Program-made: the position numbers and the translations under genes | Assembly: GCA_025210375.1 (NCBI GenBank) | Contig: JAOASB010000052.1 | Span: forward strand, 366,531-430,530 | Origin: Maledivibacter sp. | GTDB taxonomy: Bacteria > Bacillota > Clostridia > Peptostreptococcales > Caminicellaceae | Direction: 5' to 3' | Length of the DNA stretch: 64,000 bases | Notes under the pieces: model-generated | What the model was told of the DNA's origin: nothing | Seen by the model: the letters and a program-made list of their open reading frames with translations, nothing else | Databases searched by the model: none | In this document: in pieces, positions 17,360-26,259 of the stretch | How positions within the stretch are numbered: position 1 is the first letter of the stretch | Layout of the letters: each line of letters opens with the position of its first letter

Positions 17360-17540
17360 ATAATTTTTTTTAGAACAATAAAGAATAATCATTCGTTATT
17401 GAAAGAGGGTGGAAATATTTGAAGCTTTTATGGCAATGAAAAAGGCAATGTATTTCAATCATTTTGGCGTATATTAAAAAGGGCTAAGAAGAGGGAAATC
17501 ATAAATAAAATTAATAGAATTCTTGGAAGGAGAGAAGTAT

Positions 17541-18185
17541 ATGAAGGTATTGGCAGTAGTAGGAACAAAAAGGAAAAAGGGACTTGTAAGCAGAATGTGT
17601 GAAAAGATTTTAGAAGGTGCAAATGAGAATGGTCATGAAACGGAAATAATCAATTTATACGATTATAATATCAATTATTGTATTGGATGCTGGGCATGCG
17701 CTAAGAAAGGTAAATGTATTTATGAAGATGATTTTGAAAGTATTTTTAAGAAAATAGAAGAATCCGATGTTATTATTTTAGGAAGTCCCTGCTACTGGGG
17801 TGATGTATCTGGAATAATGAAAAACTTTTTTGATCGTCATACCGGTAGTGCAATGTATAAGCCTGATAATGCAGCTGGGTTTTATAAAATGAAGCTTATG
17901 GAAAAGCTTAAGACCTATATATATGCAATGAAAAATTTTGGAGCTTATCCATATTTACATGGGAAAAAGTTTATGATAGTGGTAGCAATGACCCTTCCAT
18001 TCCCTGGGTCGCATTTATCGGGAGAATTACCTCAAACTGTTAGGTGTATGAAGATATATATAGGCAATCTTAAGGGAAAGCTCATCGGTAAAGTAATATA
18101 CACTGATACATTATTTAAATTATTAAGGAATAAAGAAGAAAGAATAATGAAAAAAGCCTATATAGCCGGAAAAAAATTAAAATAA
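17541..18185 (+). CDS. Flavodoxin-fold iron-sulfur flavoprotein (Isf-like)
   Basis: 214 residues from the ATG at 17541 behind GGAAGGAGAG. Flavodoxin-like fold binding FMN: VVGTKRKKGLVSRMC at the phosphate loop and GSPCYWGDVSGIMKNFFDR at the second flavin loop. CIGCWACAKKGKC gives a CX2CX2CX5C pattern, the compact motif that holds a [4Fe-4S] cluster in Isf proteins. Probably a cytoplasmic reductase moving electrons from ferredoxin or NAD(P)H; substrate unknown. The neighbouring TetR gene suggests induction by a small molecule, maybe a quinone or nitro-compound. Confidence 0.82.
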   Translation: MKVLAVVGTKRKKGLVSRMCEKILEGANENGHETEIINLYDYNINYCIGCWACAKKGKCIYEDDFESIFKKIEESDVIILGSPCYWGDVSGIMKNFFDRHTGSAMYKPDNAAGFYKMKLMEKLKTYIYAMKNFGAYPYLHGKKFMIVVAMTLPFPGSHLSGELPQTVRCMKIYIGNLKGKLIGKVIYTDTLFKLLRNKEERIMKKAYIAGKKLK

Positions 18186-18235
18186 ATTTCTAGTTATTTC
18201 TATAATTCCTGACCATATACCAAAAATTTTAGTAC

Positions 18236-18300
18236 CTGAGAAAATTGCATAATCCCTGGGGTATGTTTTTACAGAAGGTAATCATGGAATTCAGTTGCTT
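18236..18300 (+). repeat. Weak copy of dispersed repeat family I
   Basis: CCTGAGAAAATTGCATAATC matches the terminal repeat of family I and ACAGAAGGTAAT recalls its inner part. The right end is degraded. It sits just before the promoter at 18311. Confidence 0.4.
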
Positions 18301-18310
18301 GGAAAATATA

Positions 18311-18373
18311 TTGAAACATGGATAAAAATAGTGTATAATACAAATAGCGATAATGAAATTAATAATCATTATC
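18311..18373 (+). promoter_or_regulatory. Promoter with Fur-like site for the hydrolase gene
   Basis: TTGAAA (18311), 17 bp, TATAAT (18334). Immediately downstream GATAATGA and TCATTATC (18349-18373) form an 8-9-8 inverted repeat made of Fur-type half sites, placed to block transcription. The leader to 18555 is about 200 nt with nothing else recognised. Confidence 0.6.
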
Positions 18374-18554
18374 AAGTGCTTGGATATCTTCTTTTATAAA
18401 TTTCTTCAGCTATAAAGCAATAAAATCCTATGTCATATCATGAATCTACAGGAAAATAAATGAAAAAAACTCATCATATGAAGAAGGATGGAAATGAATA
18501 TAAAGTGTATTATAAACTACAATGTGGATGCTATTATTTAGAGAGGTGGCCAGT

Positions 18555-19487
18555 ATGAAGAAGATGTTAGTATATATTTTGGGTTTAATTGTTTTAATTG
18601 TCATATTAATGCCGTTTATAACAGGAAATTTAGAAAAAGAAGTATTGAATGATCAAACAAGGGCTAATATAGGTGGAGAGTTTATGGAGTTGTCCGATGG
18701 GGTTACCCATTATGAGTTAAAGGGAGATGAAGGAAGGAAAACAATAGTACTTGTACACGGAAACGCAGCGCCTTATTTTTCATGGGATAATAATTTTGAT
18801 TATTTAGTGGATGCTGGTTTCAGAGTTTTAAGATATGATGTATTTGGTCATGGTTTTTCCGATAGACCCGAAATGGATAAGTATAATAGGGATTTATACG
18901 ATAGACAGCTAGTTGAGCTTTTGGATAAACTGGGTATCGACGAACCCATATATATAGCCGGTACTTCCCAAGGTGGAAGTATAAGCATATATTTTACAGC
19001 TACCCATCCTGGTAAAGTTGAAAAAGTTGCTTTACTGTCTCCCCTCTTCGATAGCTTTGAAGGAAAGGGTATGGCAAACTTATTGAGAACCAAGGGAGTA
19101 GGAGAATATTTCATGGGTGTTGTGGGAGATAAGACAGCAGTTAATCCATCAAATGTACTTTATTCTTCTGAAAAGAATCAGGAGCTTAAGGAAAAGCTAT
19201 CCAGACAGATACATTATAAGGGGAAAAAAAGAGCAATACTTGCTAATATGAGAGGTGATGCTGTCAATGACGCAACGGATTTTTATAAGCAAGTAAAGGA
19301 TCAAGGTATACCTATGCTCCTCACTTGGGGAAAAAATGATAAAAGTATTTCAGGGGAGTCGATGGATAGACTTAGGAATATTATTCCAAAGATTCAATAC
19401 CATGAATTGGAAGAGGCCTCCCATCTTGCCCACTATGAGTTCTCTGAAGAAATAAACCCCATACTAATTAAATTTTTTAAGGAATAA
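18555..19487 (+). CDS. Alpha/beta hydrolase, membrane-anchored
   Basis: 310 residues from the ATG at 18555 (SD GAGAGGTGG); an upstream ATG at 18522 is less likely. An N-terminal helix (MLVYILGLIVLIVILMPFIT) acts as anchor or uncleaved signal. The fold is complete: oxyanion motif LVHGNAAPYFSWD, nucleophile elbow GTSQGG, acid TWGKNDKS and His in ASHLAHYEF. The Fur-like promoter site makes a siderophore-ester or chelate hydrolase plausible, but esterases of many kinds look like this. A hairpin terminator follows. Confidence 0.85.
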   Translation: MKKMLVYILGLIVLIVILMPFITGNLEKEVLNDQTRANIGGEFMELSDGVTHYELKGDEGRKTIVLVHGNAAPYFSWDNNFDYLVDAGFRVLRYDVFGHGFSDRPEMDKYNRDLYDRQLVELLDKLGIDEPIYIAGTSQGGSISIYFTATHPGKVEKVALLSPLFDSFEGKGMANLLRTKGVGEYFMGVVGDKTAVNPSNVLYSSEKNQELKEKLSRQIHYKGKKRAILANMRGDAVNDATDFYKQVKDQGIPMLLTWGKNDKSISGESMDRLRNIIPKIQYHELEEASHLAHYEFSEEINPILIKFFKE

Positions 19488-19547
19488 AGGGAATCTATAT
19501 AAAAATATGTTGCCATATGAATAAGAATGGTTTACAATATAATCAAA

Positions 19548-19580
19548 GAAAAACGAGATTGATAATCGATCTCGTTTTTC
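19548..19580 (+). terminator. Terminator after the hydrolase gene
   Basis: AAAAACGAGAT pairs with ATCTCGTTTTT and ends in a T run. Confidence 0.8.
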
Positions 19581-19582
19581 AA

Positions 19583-19616
19583 CAAACTCAATAGACGATC
19601 ACGTCTATTGAGTTTG
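19583..19616 (+). promoter_or_regulatory. Perfect 15-4-15 palindrome, TetR operator
   Basis: Left arm CAAACTCAATAGACG, loop ATCA, exact complementary right arm. The core AATAGACG-N4-CGTCTATT recurs with the same 4-bp spacer at 20349. Presence before both the TetR gene and the MATE gene identifies it as that regulator's operator. Confidence 0.75.
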
Positions 19617-19734
19617 AGTGAGGGGGTATGATAGATAAAAATTAGTAGCAATAGTAGAATTTATTCGACTTAATGAGAACTTTCTTACTTAAAATGTGAT
19701 ATATTTATAATAATATTATTTTAAGGAGAAAAAT

Positions 19735-20334
19735 ATGGGTGAATATATTAGAAAAAGTAGAGAAGAACGATACGAGGAAATACGATCAGCGGCATTAAAA
19801 GTATTTTTAGAAAAGGGATATAGAAATACCACTATGGAGGATATAATCAATGCCACGAGCCTATCCAAGGGGGGATTTTATCATTATTATAGGAGTACTA
19901 AGCAAATATTAATCGATATAATGAGATACGGAAACTATAGGTTTATAGAGCAAAATATCAAGCTAAAGGAAAATGCATCTAGGGAAGAAGTATGTATGGC
20001 TTTAACAAATATTATGTTAGATAAGGTATTAAATGAAGCACCGGAAAGAGAGCTATACTTGATGTTTGCATATGAGATTATTTATGATAAAGACTTTGAA
20101 AAGGTATTTTTAGAATTGGAAAAAGAAACATTGGATATATTTGATAATATATTCAAGGATAATACTTCAAATTGTGAATCAGAAAAGCTGAGGAATAAAA
20201 ATATATATATAAGCAGAATGGGGAATGCCCTTTTACTTACTCAAAATCTATTTTCAGATAAAGAAATTTTAAAGAAAAATAGAGAAAATCTATATAATAT
20301 TTTCTACAGGCTTTATAGTGAAATTTTAGAATAA
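19735..20334 (+). CDS. TetR-family regulator of the adjacent MATE exporter
   Basis: 199 residues, with a clear TetR HTH (ALKVFLEKGYRNTTMEDIIN, ATSLSKGGFYHYYRSTKQIL) and a helical C-terminal domain. ATG behind TAAGGAG. The gene is bracketed by two palindromes with the same core, one 120 bp upstream and one between it and the exporter gene 56 bp downstream, so it probably represses both itself and the exporter until a ligand binds. Confidence 0.9.
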   Translation: MGEYIRKSREERYEEIRSAALKVFLEKGYRNTTMEDIINATSLSKGGFYHYYRSTKQILIDIMRYGNYRFIEQNIKLKENASREEVCMALTNIMLDKVLNEAPERELYLMFAYEIIYDKDFEKVFLELEKETLDIFDNIFKDNTSNCESEKLRNKNIYISRMGNALLLTQNLFSDKEILKKNRENLYNIFYRLYSEILE

Positions 20335-20348
20335 AAAATTTTTTTATA

Positions 20349-20374
20349 GCAAATAGACGCTTACGTCTATTTGC
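20349..20374 (+). promoter_or_regulatory. Perfect 11-4-11 palindrome, TetR operator at the MATE gene
   Basis: GCAAATAGACG-CTTA-CGTCTATTTGC repeats the AATAGACG core of the site at 19583. It lies only about 15 bp from the SD of the exporter gene, so it may act as a transcription roadblock. Confidence 0.72.
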
Positions 20375-20390
20375 GGATGGGGGTATTAAA

Positions 20391-21743
20391 ATGAACGAAA
20401 TGAGACAAGAATTGTTAGAAAAAAGTCCCTGGGATTTGATGATTAAGCTTTCTTTACCGGCTATAATAGGTATGCTAGTAATAGGTCTTTACTCCTTTGT
20501 GGATGCCATATTTGTAGGTCAGTTAGTTGGTGCAAATGCATTGGGAGCTATCTCAGTAGCCTATCCCTTTACTTTATTTAATTCTGGTATTGCCACACTA
20601 GTTGGGATTGGATCTGCGTCTATATTGTCAAGGGCAATAGGAAAAAAAGATAATGAAACCATAGACAAAATTATGGGTAATTTGTTGGTAATGGTTCTTA
20701 TTTTATCAGTAATTGTTACACTTATAGGCACTATTTTTGCAGATAAACTTCTGCTAATTAGCGGTGCTGAAGGTGAAATGTTTGAGTTAGCTGTAAGATA
20801 CCTTAAGATAATATTTTTAGGTTCATTCTTTGTCAATTTTGCCCAAAGTGCAAATATGATTATGCGTGGAGAGGGCTTGATGAAAAGAGCTATGGGTATA
20901 ATGGCAGCTGGGGCAATACTCAATATAATATTAGATCCTATTTTCATTAAAGTATTTGGTTTAGGCATAGAGGGGGCGGCTATTGCAACAATTGTATCCC
21001 AGATAATTCAAGCCATAATTACCATGTATTATTTTATTAAAATAAGCGAAACAGTGAGATTTCATGGGATAAGAATATCTAAAGAATTAATACCAGAGAT
21101 TCTTTCCATAGGAGTATCTGCTATGCTTATGCAAATAATGAGCTTTGTTCAGCAAACCGTATTATATAATGTTACCAGTCAATATGGGGGTAATGAACAA
21201 GTGATTTTGATGGGGGCATCCCTTAGGGTATTAATGTTTTCATTCATTCCCCTATGGGGAATGAGTCAAGGTCTGCAACCTATTATTGGTACTAACTACG
21301 GGGCTAAATTATATGACCGTGTGAAAAAAGTTGCCAATACCTTTATGGTTGGTTCAATAGTTATCTCACTACTTTTTTGGCTGCCAATTCAAATTATTCC
21401 GAAGCAGGTACTAGCTTTGTTCATTAAGGATATATCTATTGTTGAAAAGGGAGTAGGTTCATTTAGACTTATGTATAGTATTTTCCCTGTATTAGGCATC
21501 TTTATTATAAGTGTTACATTTTTCCAAGCATTGGGTAAAGGAAGTAAAGCAGGTATTTTAGTTATGCTTCGTCAAGTGGTTGTATTTATTCCTACGGTTA
21601 TATTCCTTCCTAGACTTATGCACATGCTTGGGGTATGGATAAGTATTCCTATTACGGATGGTATAGTATTACTTGTAGCCATAAGCAATCTTTTGATGGA
21701 ATATAGAAGGTTGGAAGATGATAGAAAGGAATTATTGATTTGA
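20391..21743 (+). CDS. MATE-family exporter under TetR control
   Basis: 450 residues, about twelve helices. SLPAIIGMLVIGLYSFVDAI and the two-fold repeat are typical of bacterial MATE (DinF/NorM-like) proteins. SD GGATGGGGG precedes the ATG. It is more like the exporter at 39047 than the MarR-linked pair at 4976 and 42967. Substrate unknown; drug, bile-compound or metabolite export are all possible. A hairpin at 21753 separates it from the convergent metal-transport operon. Confidence 0.9.
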   Translation: MNEMRQELLEKSPWDLMIKLSLPAIIGMLVIGLYSFVDAIFVGQLVGANALGAISVAYPFTLFNSGIATLVGIGSASILSRAIGKKDNETIDKIMGNLLVMVLILSVIVTLIGTIFADKLLLISGAEGEMFELAVRYLKIIFLGSFFVNFAQSANMIMRGEGLMKRAMGIMAAGAILNIILDPIFIKVFGLGIEGAAIATIVSQIIQAIITMYYFIKISETVRFHGIRISKELIPEILSIGVSAMLMQIMSFVQQTVLYNVTSQYGGNEQVILMGASLRVLMFSFIPLWGMSQGLQPIIGTNYGAKLYDRVKKVANTFMVGSIVISLLFWLPIQIIPKQVLALFIKDISIVEKGVGSFRLMYSIFPVLGIFIISVTFFQALGKGSKAGILVMLRQVVVFIPTVIFLPRLMHMLGVWISIPITDGIVLLVAISNLLMEYRRLEDDRKELLI

Positions 21744-21752
21744 TATAAGAAG

Positions 21753-21777
21753 AGGGGTGTCCTTTGAGACAGCCCCT
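21753..21777 (+). terminator. Terminator between convergent genes
   Basis: AGGGGTGTC and GACAGCCCCT pair with one bulge around CTTTGA. It lies between the MATE gene and the last gene of the minus-strand metal ABC operon and may serve both. Confidence 0.6.
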
Positions 21778-21793
21778 TAGTTACATAATCATC

Positions 21794-22930
21794 TCAATTA
21801 TCTACAGATATTCTATCTAAGATACTTTGATGATAGCTTGCTGCATACTCCTTACCTTTTTCGGTGATCTTTAATATCCCCTTATCTATAAAAGCATAGT
21901 TATCTTTTTCGGTGGAGTCAATTATTTTTTCTAAGAATGATACATTCCATGATAAATGATTATGAATACTTCTTATAGAGCATTCCTCTTCTTCTTCTTC
22001 AGAATTCTCATGATTAATGATATGGATCAGCAAGGCCAAACGTGAGAACTCCAATTTTTTATGGCGTTCCTGAAGCTTGGTTGCCACTAATCCCCTTTTA
22101 GGTGCAAAGATAAATGTGAGTATAAAAACAATTCCAATTACTGCAGCTATACAGCCAGCTATAGAACTGTCTATCCAAAGGGCAATGGTATATCCGATTA
22201 TAGCGGATATGGAGCCAATAATTGCACTTAGACCGATCATTACCTTTAAGCTATCCGTGAGAAGATAAGCCGTTGCAGGAGAGCCTATTATTAAGGCAAT
22301 AACTAGTATAGAGCCTACGGTGTCGAATGCACCTACACATGTGATAGAGACAATACTCATAAATGAATAATGAACAATTATGGGTGAAATTCCTAATACA
22401 GCTGCTAGGCCTTGATCAAAGGTAACAATTTTCAACTCTTTATAGAATAAAATAATATATGTTAGATTGATTATGAATATGGTTCCCATTATATAAAATG
22501 CCTTTGGACCAAAATCAATCCCACCTATCATAAGTCTATTAAATGGGGCAAAGGCAATTTCTCCTAGTAAAACAGCATGAACACCTATATGAACGTTTCT
22601 AGCATAATAGGATATCAACACTATGGCGATACTAAATAAAAATGGAAAGGTAAGACCTATTGAAGCATCTTCATTTATAAGCTTTATCTTATTTAGAAGT
22701 TCTGCTATAAAAACCGTTACAACTCCAATTAATGCAGCACCTATAATCAATAAAGGGTGGTTTACATCATGTACTATAAAGAAACCTAGAATTATTCCCA
22801 GTAGGATCGTATGACTAATAGCATCTGCCATCATTGACATTTGACGAAGTACTAAAAATGTTCCTGGTAAAGCGCAGGTAGCTGCAACTAATATAGCTAT
22901 GAATAGGGTTTCAATTTGAATTGTACTCAA
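21794..22930 (-). CDS. Metal ABC permease with C-terminal winged-helix-like extension
   Basis: 378 residues, longer than the usual 270-300 of MntC/ZnuB-type permeases. The first about 285 residues are the hydrophobic ABC-3 domain. The last about 90 (HIINHENSEEEEEE, then IRSIHNHLSWNVSFLEKIID and KGILKITEKGKEYA) look like a cytoplasmic winged helix of the kind found in MntR/DtxR-type or similar regulators. Such permease fusions exist in Firmicutes. Start is TTG, overlapping the previous stop by four bases and preceded by GGGGAAGGG. Last gene of the operon that begins at 25811. Confidence 0.85.
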   Translation of the reverse strand: MSTIQIETLFIAILVAATCALPGTFLVLRQMSMMADAISHTILLGIILGFFIVHDVNHPLLIIGAALIGVVTVFIAELLNKIKLINEDASIGLTFPFLFSIAIVLISYYARNVHIGVHAVLLGEIAFAPFNRLMIGGIDFGPKAFYIMGTIFIINLTYIILFYKELKIVTFDQGLAAVLGISPIIVHYSFMSIVSITCVGAFDTVGSILVIALIIGSPATAYLLTDSLKVMIGLSAIIGSISAIIGYTIALWIDSSIAGCIAAVIGIVFILTFIFAPKRGLVATKLQERHKKLEFSRLALLIHIINHENSEEEEEECSIRSIHNHLSWNVSFLEKIIDSTEKDNYAFIDKGILKITEKGKEYAASYHQSILDRISVDN

Positions 22931-23844
22931 TTTTCCCTTCCCCCTTTAACATCAATTGGAGTATCTGTTTTTAAAGGTTTTTTAATAATTTTCCATACTA
23001 ATCCATTTTTAGGAGCTAATAGAATAGATATAAATGTAATAAGGGAAATCACTATTACGATCATAGGCCCCGTAGGAATGTTTCTAACAAGGGAGCTGAT
23101 AACGGTACCTGTGACTCCCGATAAAGCACCAAAAATAGATGCAATAATCATCATAAGCCAAAGTCTATCCGTCCATTGTCTAGCTGCAATTGCTGGAGCA
23201 ATGAGCATTACGCTCATCAATATAACACCTACTGTTTGTAGTCCTATGACTATAGCAATAACTATTGTTGTAGTCAGAAGTATATCAAGGATTTTTATTG
23301 AGAAACCCATAGTATTTCCGAATTCCTTGTCAAAGCAAAAAAGTTTGAATTCCTTCCAAAATATTATAACTATGAGGAGTGCAACAACTCCTAGTATAGT
23401 CATTATCTTTATATCCTTAATTAAAAGTGTTGAAGCTTGACCAAATATAAATTTATCTAAGCCTGCTTGATTTGAATTCGGTATTTTTTGTATATAGGTG
23501 ATTATTATTAAACCTACACCAAAAAAGGAAGAAAGAGTAACACCTAAAGCACTGTCCAGTTTGATGCGTGTATTGTTTACACAAGCACGAATAAGTATGG
23601 CTGCTAACCATCCAGCGATTAATGCCCCAAGTAAAAGGGGCTCAGTTCGTTTTAATCCTGTAAGTAAAAAAACAAGACATATACCAGGGAATGCAGCATG
23701 GGATACTGCATCCCCTAAAAGGCTTTGTTTTCTTAGAACGGCATAGGTGCCTAAAGCACCGCTTATTATACTCAATATAGCTGAGCCTAATGCAACTATT
23801 CTTAATGTATAATCATTAGCAAAAAGCTCATATATTTCTATCAT
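22927..23844 (-). CDS. Metal ABC permease (Mn/Zn/Fe)
   Basis: 305 residues, ABC-3 family: about eight to nine helices, with family blocks RKQSLLGDAVSHAAFPGICL and VGVILMSVMLIAPAIAARQW. It pairs with the following permease to form the membrane channel. The two genes overlap by four bases. A family IV repeat separates it from the ATPase gene. Confidence 0.9.
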   Translation of the reverse strand: MIEIYELFANDYTLRIVALGSAILSIISGALGTYAVLRKQSLLGDAVSHAAFPGICLVFLLTGLKRTEPLLLGALIAGWLAAILIRACVNNTRIKLDSALGVTLSSFFGVGLIIITYIQKIPNSNQAGLDKFIFGQASTLLIKDIKIMTILGVVALLIVIIFWKEFKLFCFDKEFGNTMGFSIKILDILLTTTIVIAIVIGLQTVGVILMSVMLIAPAIAARQWTDRLWLMMIIASIFGALSGVTGTVISSLVRNIPTGPMIVIVISLITFISILLAPKNGLVWKIIKKPLKTDTPIDVKGGREN

Positions 23845-23866
23845 ATTATCACCCAGATTCCTTTAA

Positions 23867-23931
23867 CCTAGATTATTCATAGAGGGATCAAAAAGTAAAG
23901 GATATTTTATTTTTCCATGAATAATCTGGGT
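23867..23931 (+). repeat. Dispersed repeat family IV, short copy
   Basis: CTAGATTATTCATAG and CCATGAATAATCTGGG are inverted repeats enclosing about 35 bp. It fills the gap between two genes of one operon. Related copies: 24680-24841 and a fragment near 34150. Confidence 0.6.
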
Positions 23932-24657
23932 TTAATAGCGAACTTTATTTTTATTATAGGTCTTAAATATATTTTCCTTAGTGAATACTTCATTTATAGG
24001 ACCTGTAGCAATAATACCTGTATTGAGCAAAGTAACCCAATCAAAATATTCAGGTACGGTTGCTAAATCATGGTGTACAACAACGACGGTTTTATTAAGA
24101 CTTTTTAGGTTTTGTAAAACTTTAACTATTGATTTTTCAGTTTTGGCATCAATTCCTTGAAAGGGTTCATCCATAAAGTATATATCAGCGTCCTGTACCA
24201 AGGCTCTAGCTAGGAAAACTCTTTGCTGCTGCCCTCCAGAGAGTTGACTTATTTGTCTATGGATAAAGGAAAGCATTCCGACTTTATCAATAGCTTCTAA
24301 AGCGATTTCTTTATCCTTCTTAGTAGGACGTTTAAACCAACCAAGCCTACCATATCTTCCCATCATTACCGCATCAAGTACATCCGTGGGGAAGTCCCAA
24401 TCAACACTTCCTCTTTGGGGGACGTATCCAATTCTCTTTTTTTGTTTTTTATATTGTCCTCCAAAAAAATGAATGTTCCCTGACATTGGTTTTATAAGCT
24501 GTAAGGCGGACTTGATTAATGTTGACTTACCGGCTCCATTTGGGCCAACAATAGCCATTAAAATCCCATTAGGGACTTCTAATTCGATATCCCATAAAAC
24601 GGGGACTTGATTGTATGCCACTGTTAAGTCGTGGATTTCAAGAGCATTTTCATTCAT
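23932..24657 (-). CDS. Metal ABC transporter ATPase
   Basis: 241 residues with Walker A VGPNGAGKST, signature LSGGQQQR, Walker B DIYFMDEPFQGID and H-loop VVVHHDL. IGYVPQRGSVDWDFP matches the Mn/Zn/Fe (MntB/ZnuC/SitB) group of ATPases. SD GGGAGA. It energises the two permeases encoded just downstream on the same strand. Confidence 0.92.
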   Translation of the reverse strand: MNENALEIHDLTVAYNQVPVLWDIELEVPNGILMAIVGPNGAGKSTLIKSALQLIKPMSGNIHFFGGQYKKQKKRIGYVPQRGSVDWDFPTDVLDAVMMGRYGRLGWFKRPTKKDKEIALEAIDKVGMLSFIHRQISQLSGGQQQRVFLARALVQDADIYFMDEPFQGIDAKTEKSIVKVLQNLKSLNKTVVVVHHDLATVPEYFDWVTLLNTGIIATGPINEVFTKENIFKTYNKNKVRY

Positions 24658-24679
24658 AGCAACATCTCCCTAGTCTTAA

Positions 24680-24841
24680 CCCAGATTATACATAGAAAAT
24701 CTAAAACTCTGCTGCGTCCTTTTGTTTCTAAGGTATTCATTAGATTTTCGACGTATCCCCCTAGATGTCTTCAAATCTAATAAACACCTTAGAAATCAAA
24801 ACTACTTGCATTTTTTCAAATATTCCATGAATAATCTGGCT
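24680..24841 (+). repeat. Dispersed repeat family IV, long near-palindromic copy
   Basis: Ends CCCAGATTATACATAG and CCATGAATAATCTGGC are inverted; inside, TTTCTAAGGTATTCATTAGA pairs with TCTAATAAACACCTTAGAAA. The whole 160-bp gap between binding-protein and ATPase genes of the operon is this element. It would fold into a long hairpin in the operon mRNA and could set differential expression. Confidence 0.65.
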
Positions 24842-24851
24842 TTACCCCATA

Positions 24852-25811
24852 TTAATTAGACTTAATTGCATTTACTATGGTATCAACATTATGACGAACC
24901 ATTTTTAAGTACGTGTCACCATCTGTACCTGGTTCACTCAACGAATCTGATAATAATTCTCCGCCTATTTCAACATCAAAGCCCAGGGCCTTGACAGCTG
25001 CTTGCAGAGCCTCAATATTTTTCTTAGGAACAGAGTTTTCTACGAACATGGCGCCTATCTTATGTTCAGCAATAAAATCAGCTAAATCCTTAATATCCTT
25101 TGTACCTGCTTCGGACTCAGTACTTATTCCTTGAACACCCCTTACATCAAACTCATACATTCTTCCAAAGTAGTTAAATGCATCATGGGCAGTTATTAAT
25201 ACCCTACTTTCCACAGGTAACTCTGAAATTTTACCTTCAACATAGGAAGCTAATGTATCTAGTTCCTTTAAATAAGCTTCTGCATTTGATTCGTAAAGGG
25301 ATTTATTATTTGGGTCTAACTCTATAAAAGCATCCTTCACCACCCTAGTAGCACTTTTCCATATATGTATATCAAACCACATATGGGGGTCATAATTTCC
25401 TCCGAATTCAACTGTTTCAATAAAGGAAATACCCTCAAAATCCTTCATGCTGTCTGCTAAAGAGACCGTTGGTATGCCCCGGCTTTTCATCTGCTTAAAT
25501 AATTCACCCATTTGGCCTTCAAAATGTAGACCATTATAAACAATTAAATCTGATTTTTGCATGATTTCAGCATCGCCAGCGGTTGGCTTATACAAGTGGG
25601 GGTCTATCCCCGGCCCCATAATGCCTGTAATGACAATATTATCGTTTCCATTAGCTATTACCTTTGCCAAATCCGTAATCATAGTACTGGTTGTTATAAC
25701 CTTCATAGTTTGTGGTGTGTTGTCAGATGGAGATATATCTTGGGAACACCCAGATATAAAAGTGAAAACTAACAAGCAAAGTGTTAAAAGTAAAACCATT
25801 TTTTTATTCAT
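24852..25811 (-). CDS. Metal ABC transporter binding lipoprotein (MntA/ZnuA type)
   Basis: 319 residues. Signal peptide with lipobox ISGC. Metal ligands typical of cluster A-I proteins: GPGIDPHLYKPTAGDAE, GLHFEGQM, DPHMWFDIHIW, TAHDAFNYFGRMYEF and the late VENSVPKKNIEAL region. There is no long His-rich loop of the kind common in ZnuA, which leans toward Mn/Fe (MntA/SitA/TroA). SD GGAGG. First gene of the operon, preceded by a perfect Fur-family palindrome. Confidence 0.9.
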   Translation of the reverse strand: MNKKMVLLLTLCLLVFTFISGCSQDISPSDNTPQTMKVITTSTMITDLAKVIANGNDNIVITGIMGPGIDPHLYKPTAGDAEIMQKSDLIVYNGLHFEGQMGELFKQMKSRGIPTVSLADSMKDFEGISFIETVEFGGNYDPHMWFDIHIWKSATRVVKDAFIELDPNNKSLYESNAEAYLKELDTLASYVEGKISELPVESRVLITAHDAFNYFGRMYEFDVRGVQGISTESEAGTKDIKDLADFIAEHKIGAMFVENSVPKKNIEALQAAVKALGFDVEIGGELLSDSLSEPGTDGDTYLKMVRHNVDTIVNAIKSN

Positions 25812-25853
25812 TTACTGAACCTCCTTTTTTAATTAAAAATTAAATACAAGACT

Positions 25854-25878
25854 ATTGATAATGAAATTCATTATCAAT
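25854..25878 (-). promoter_or_regulatory. Perfect Fur-family operator before the metal ABC operon
   Basis: ATTGATAATGA-AAT-TCATTATCAAT, an 11-3-11 palindrome about 45 bp before the start codon of the binding protein. It matches Fur-type boxes; Zur, MntR or PerR cannot be excluded. Metal-repressed expression is the natural reading. Confidence 0.75.
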
Positions 25879-25933
25879 AAAATTATAATATGGAAAATTT
25901 TGAAAGTCAATAGTTTTAATAAAAATAATTATT

Positions 25934-26012
25934 TTGAGCAAATTGCATAATTACTTTTTATAAAAACAATCTACTATAGATATTCCCAAGTAAGAGTTAT
26001 GCAATTTTCTCA
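25934..26012 (+). repeat. Dispersed repeat family I, copy B
   Basis: TTGAGCAAATTGCATAATTA at one end and TTATGCAATTTTCTCA at the other; shorter than copy A but sharing inner words such as AATCTACTATA and CCAAGTAAGAGTTATGC. Located between two divergent metal-uptake operons. Confidence 0.72.
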
Positions 26013-26184
26013 TTTTATGAATAATGAAGTTTATTATCAATAAAATTTATGTCGTTTGCTTTTCCTATATGCATACAAAACTAGGAAAGAGATTGAAACA
26101 AGATACCATACAACAGTGGTAAAGTAGGATATATATTGCTTGTTGAAGAAAAATAGTATGTTTCTATTGAAGAATAATTTTTTC

Positions 26185-26217
26185 AAAGAAGCTTTTATTT
26201 TAAATGAAAGCTTCTTT
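26185..26217 (+). other. Perfect 11-bp hairpin between divergent operons
   Basis: AAAGAAGCTTT and AAAGCTTCTTT flank an 11-nt AT-rich loop. No T run follows on the plus strand. It may be the remains of a terminator or repeat. The other bases of the 26013-26259 stretch show no gene. Confidence 0.4.
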
Positions 26218-26259
26218 AAATAACGCTTTACACTATAAAGTATTTATGTTAAAATCTTC

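Noticed and set aside
17384..17400. Operator of the 16763 TetR
   Set aside because: AATAATCATTCGTTATT is an imperfect dyad and no second copy lies on the TetR promoter, so it was mentioned but not called.
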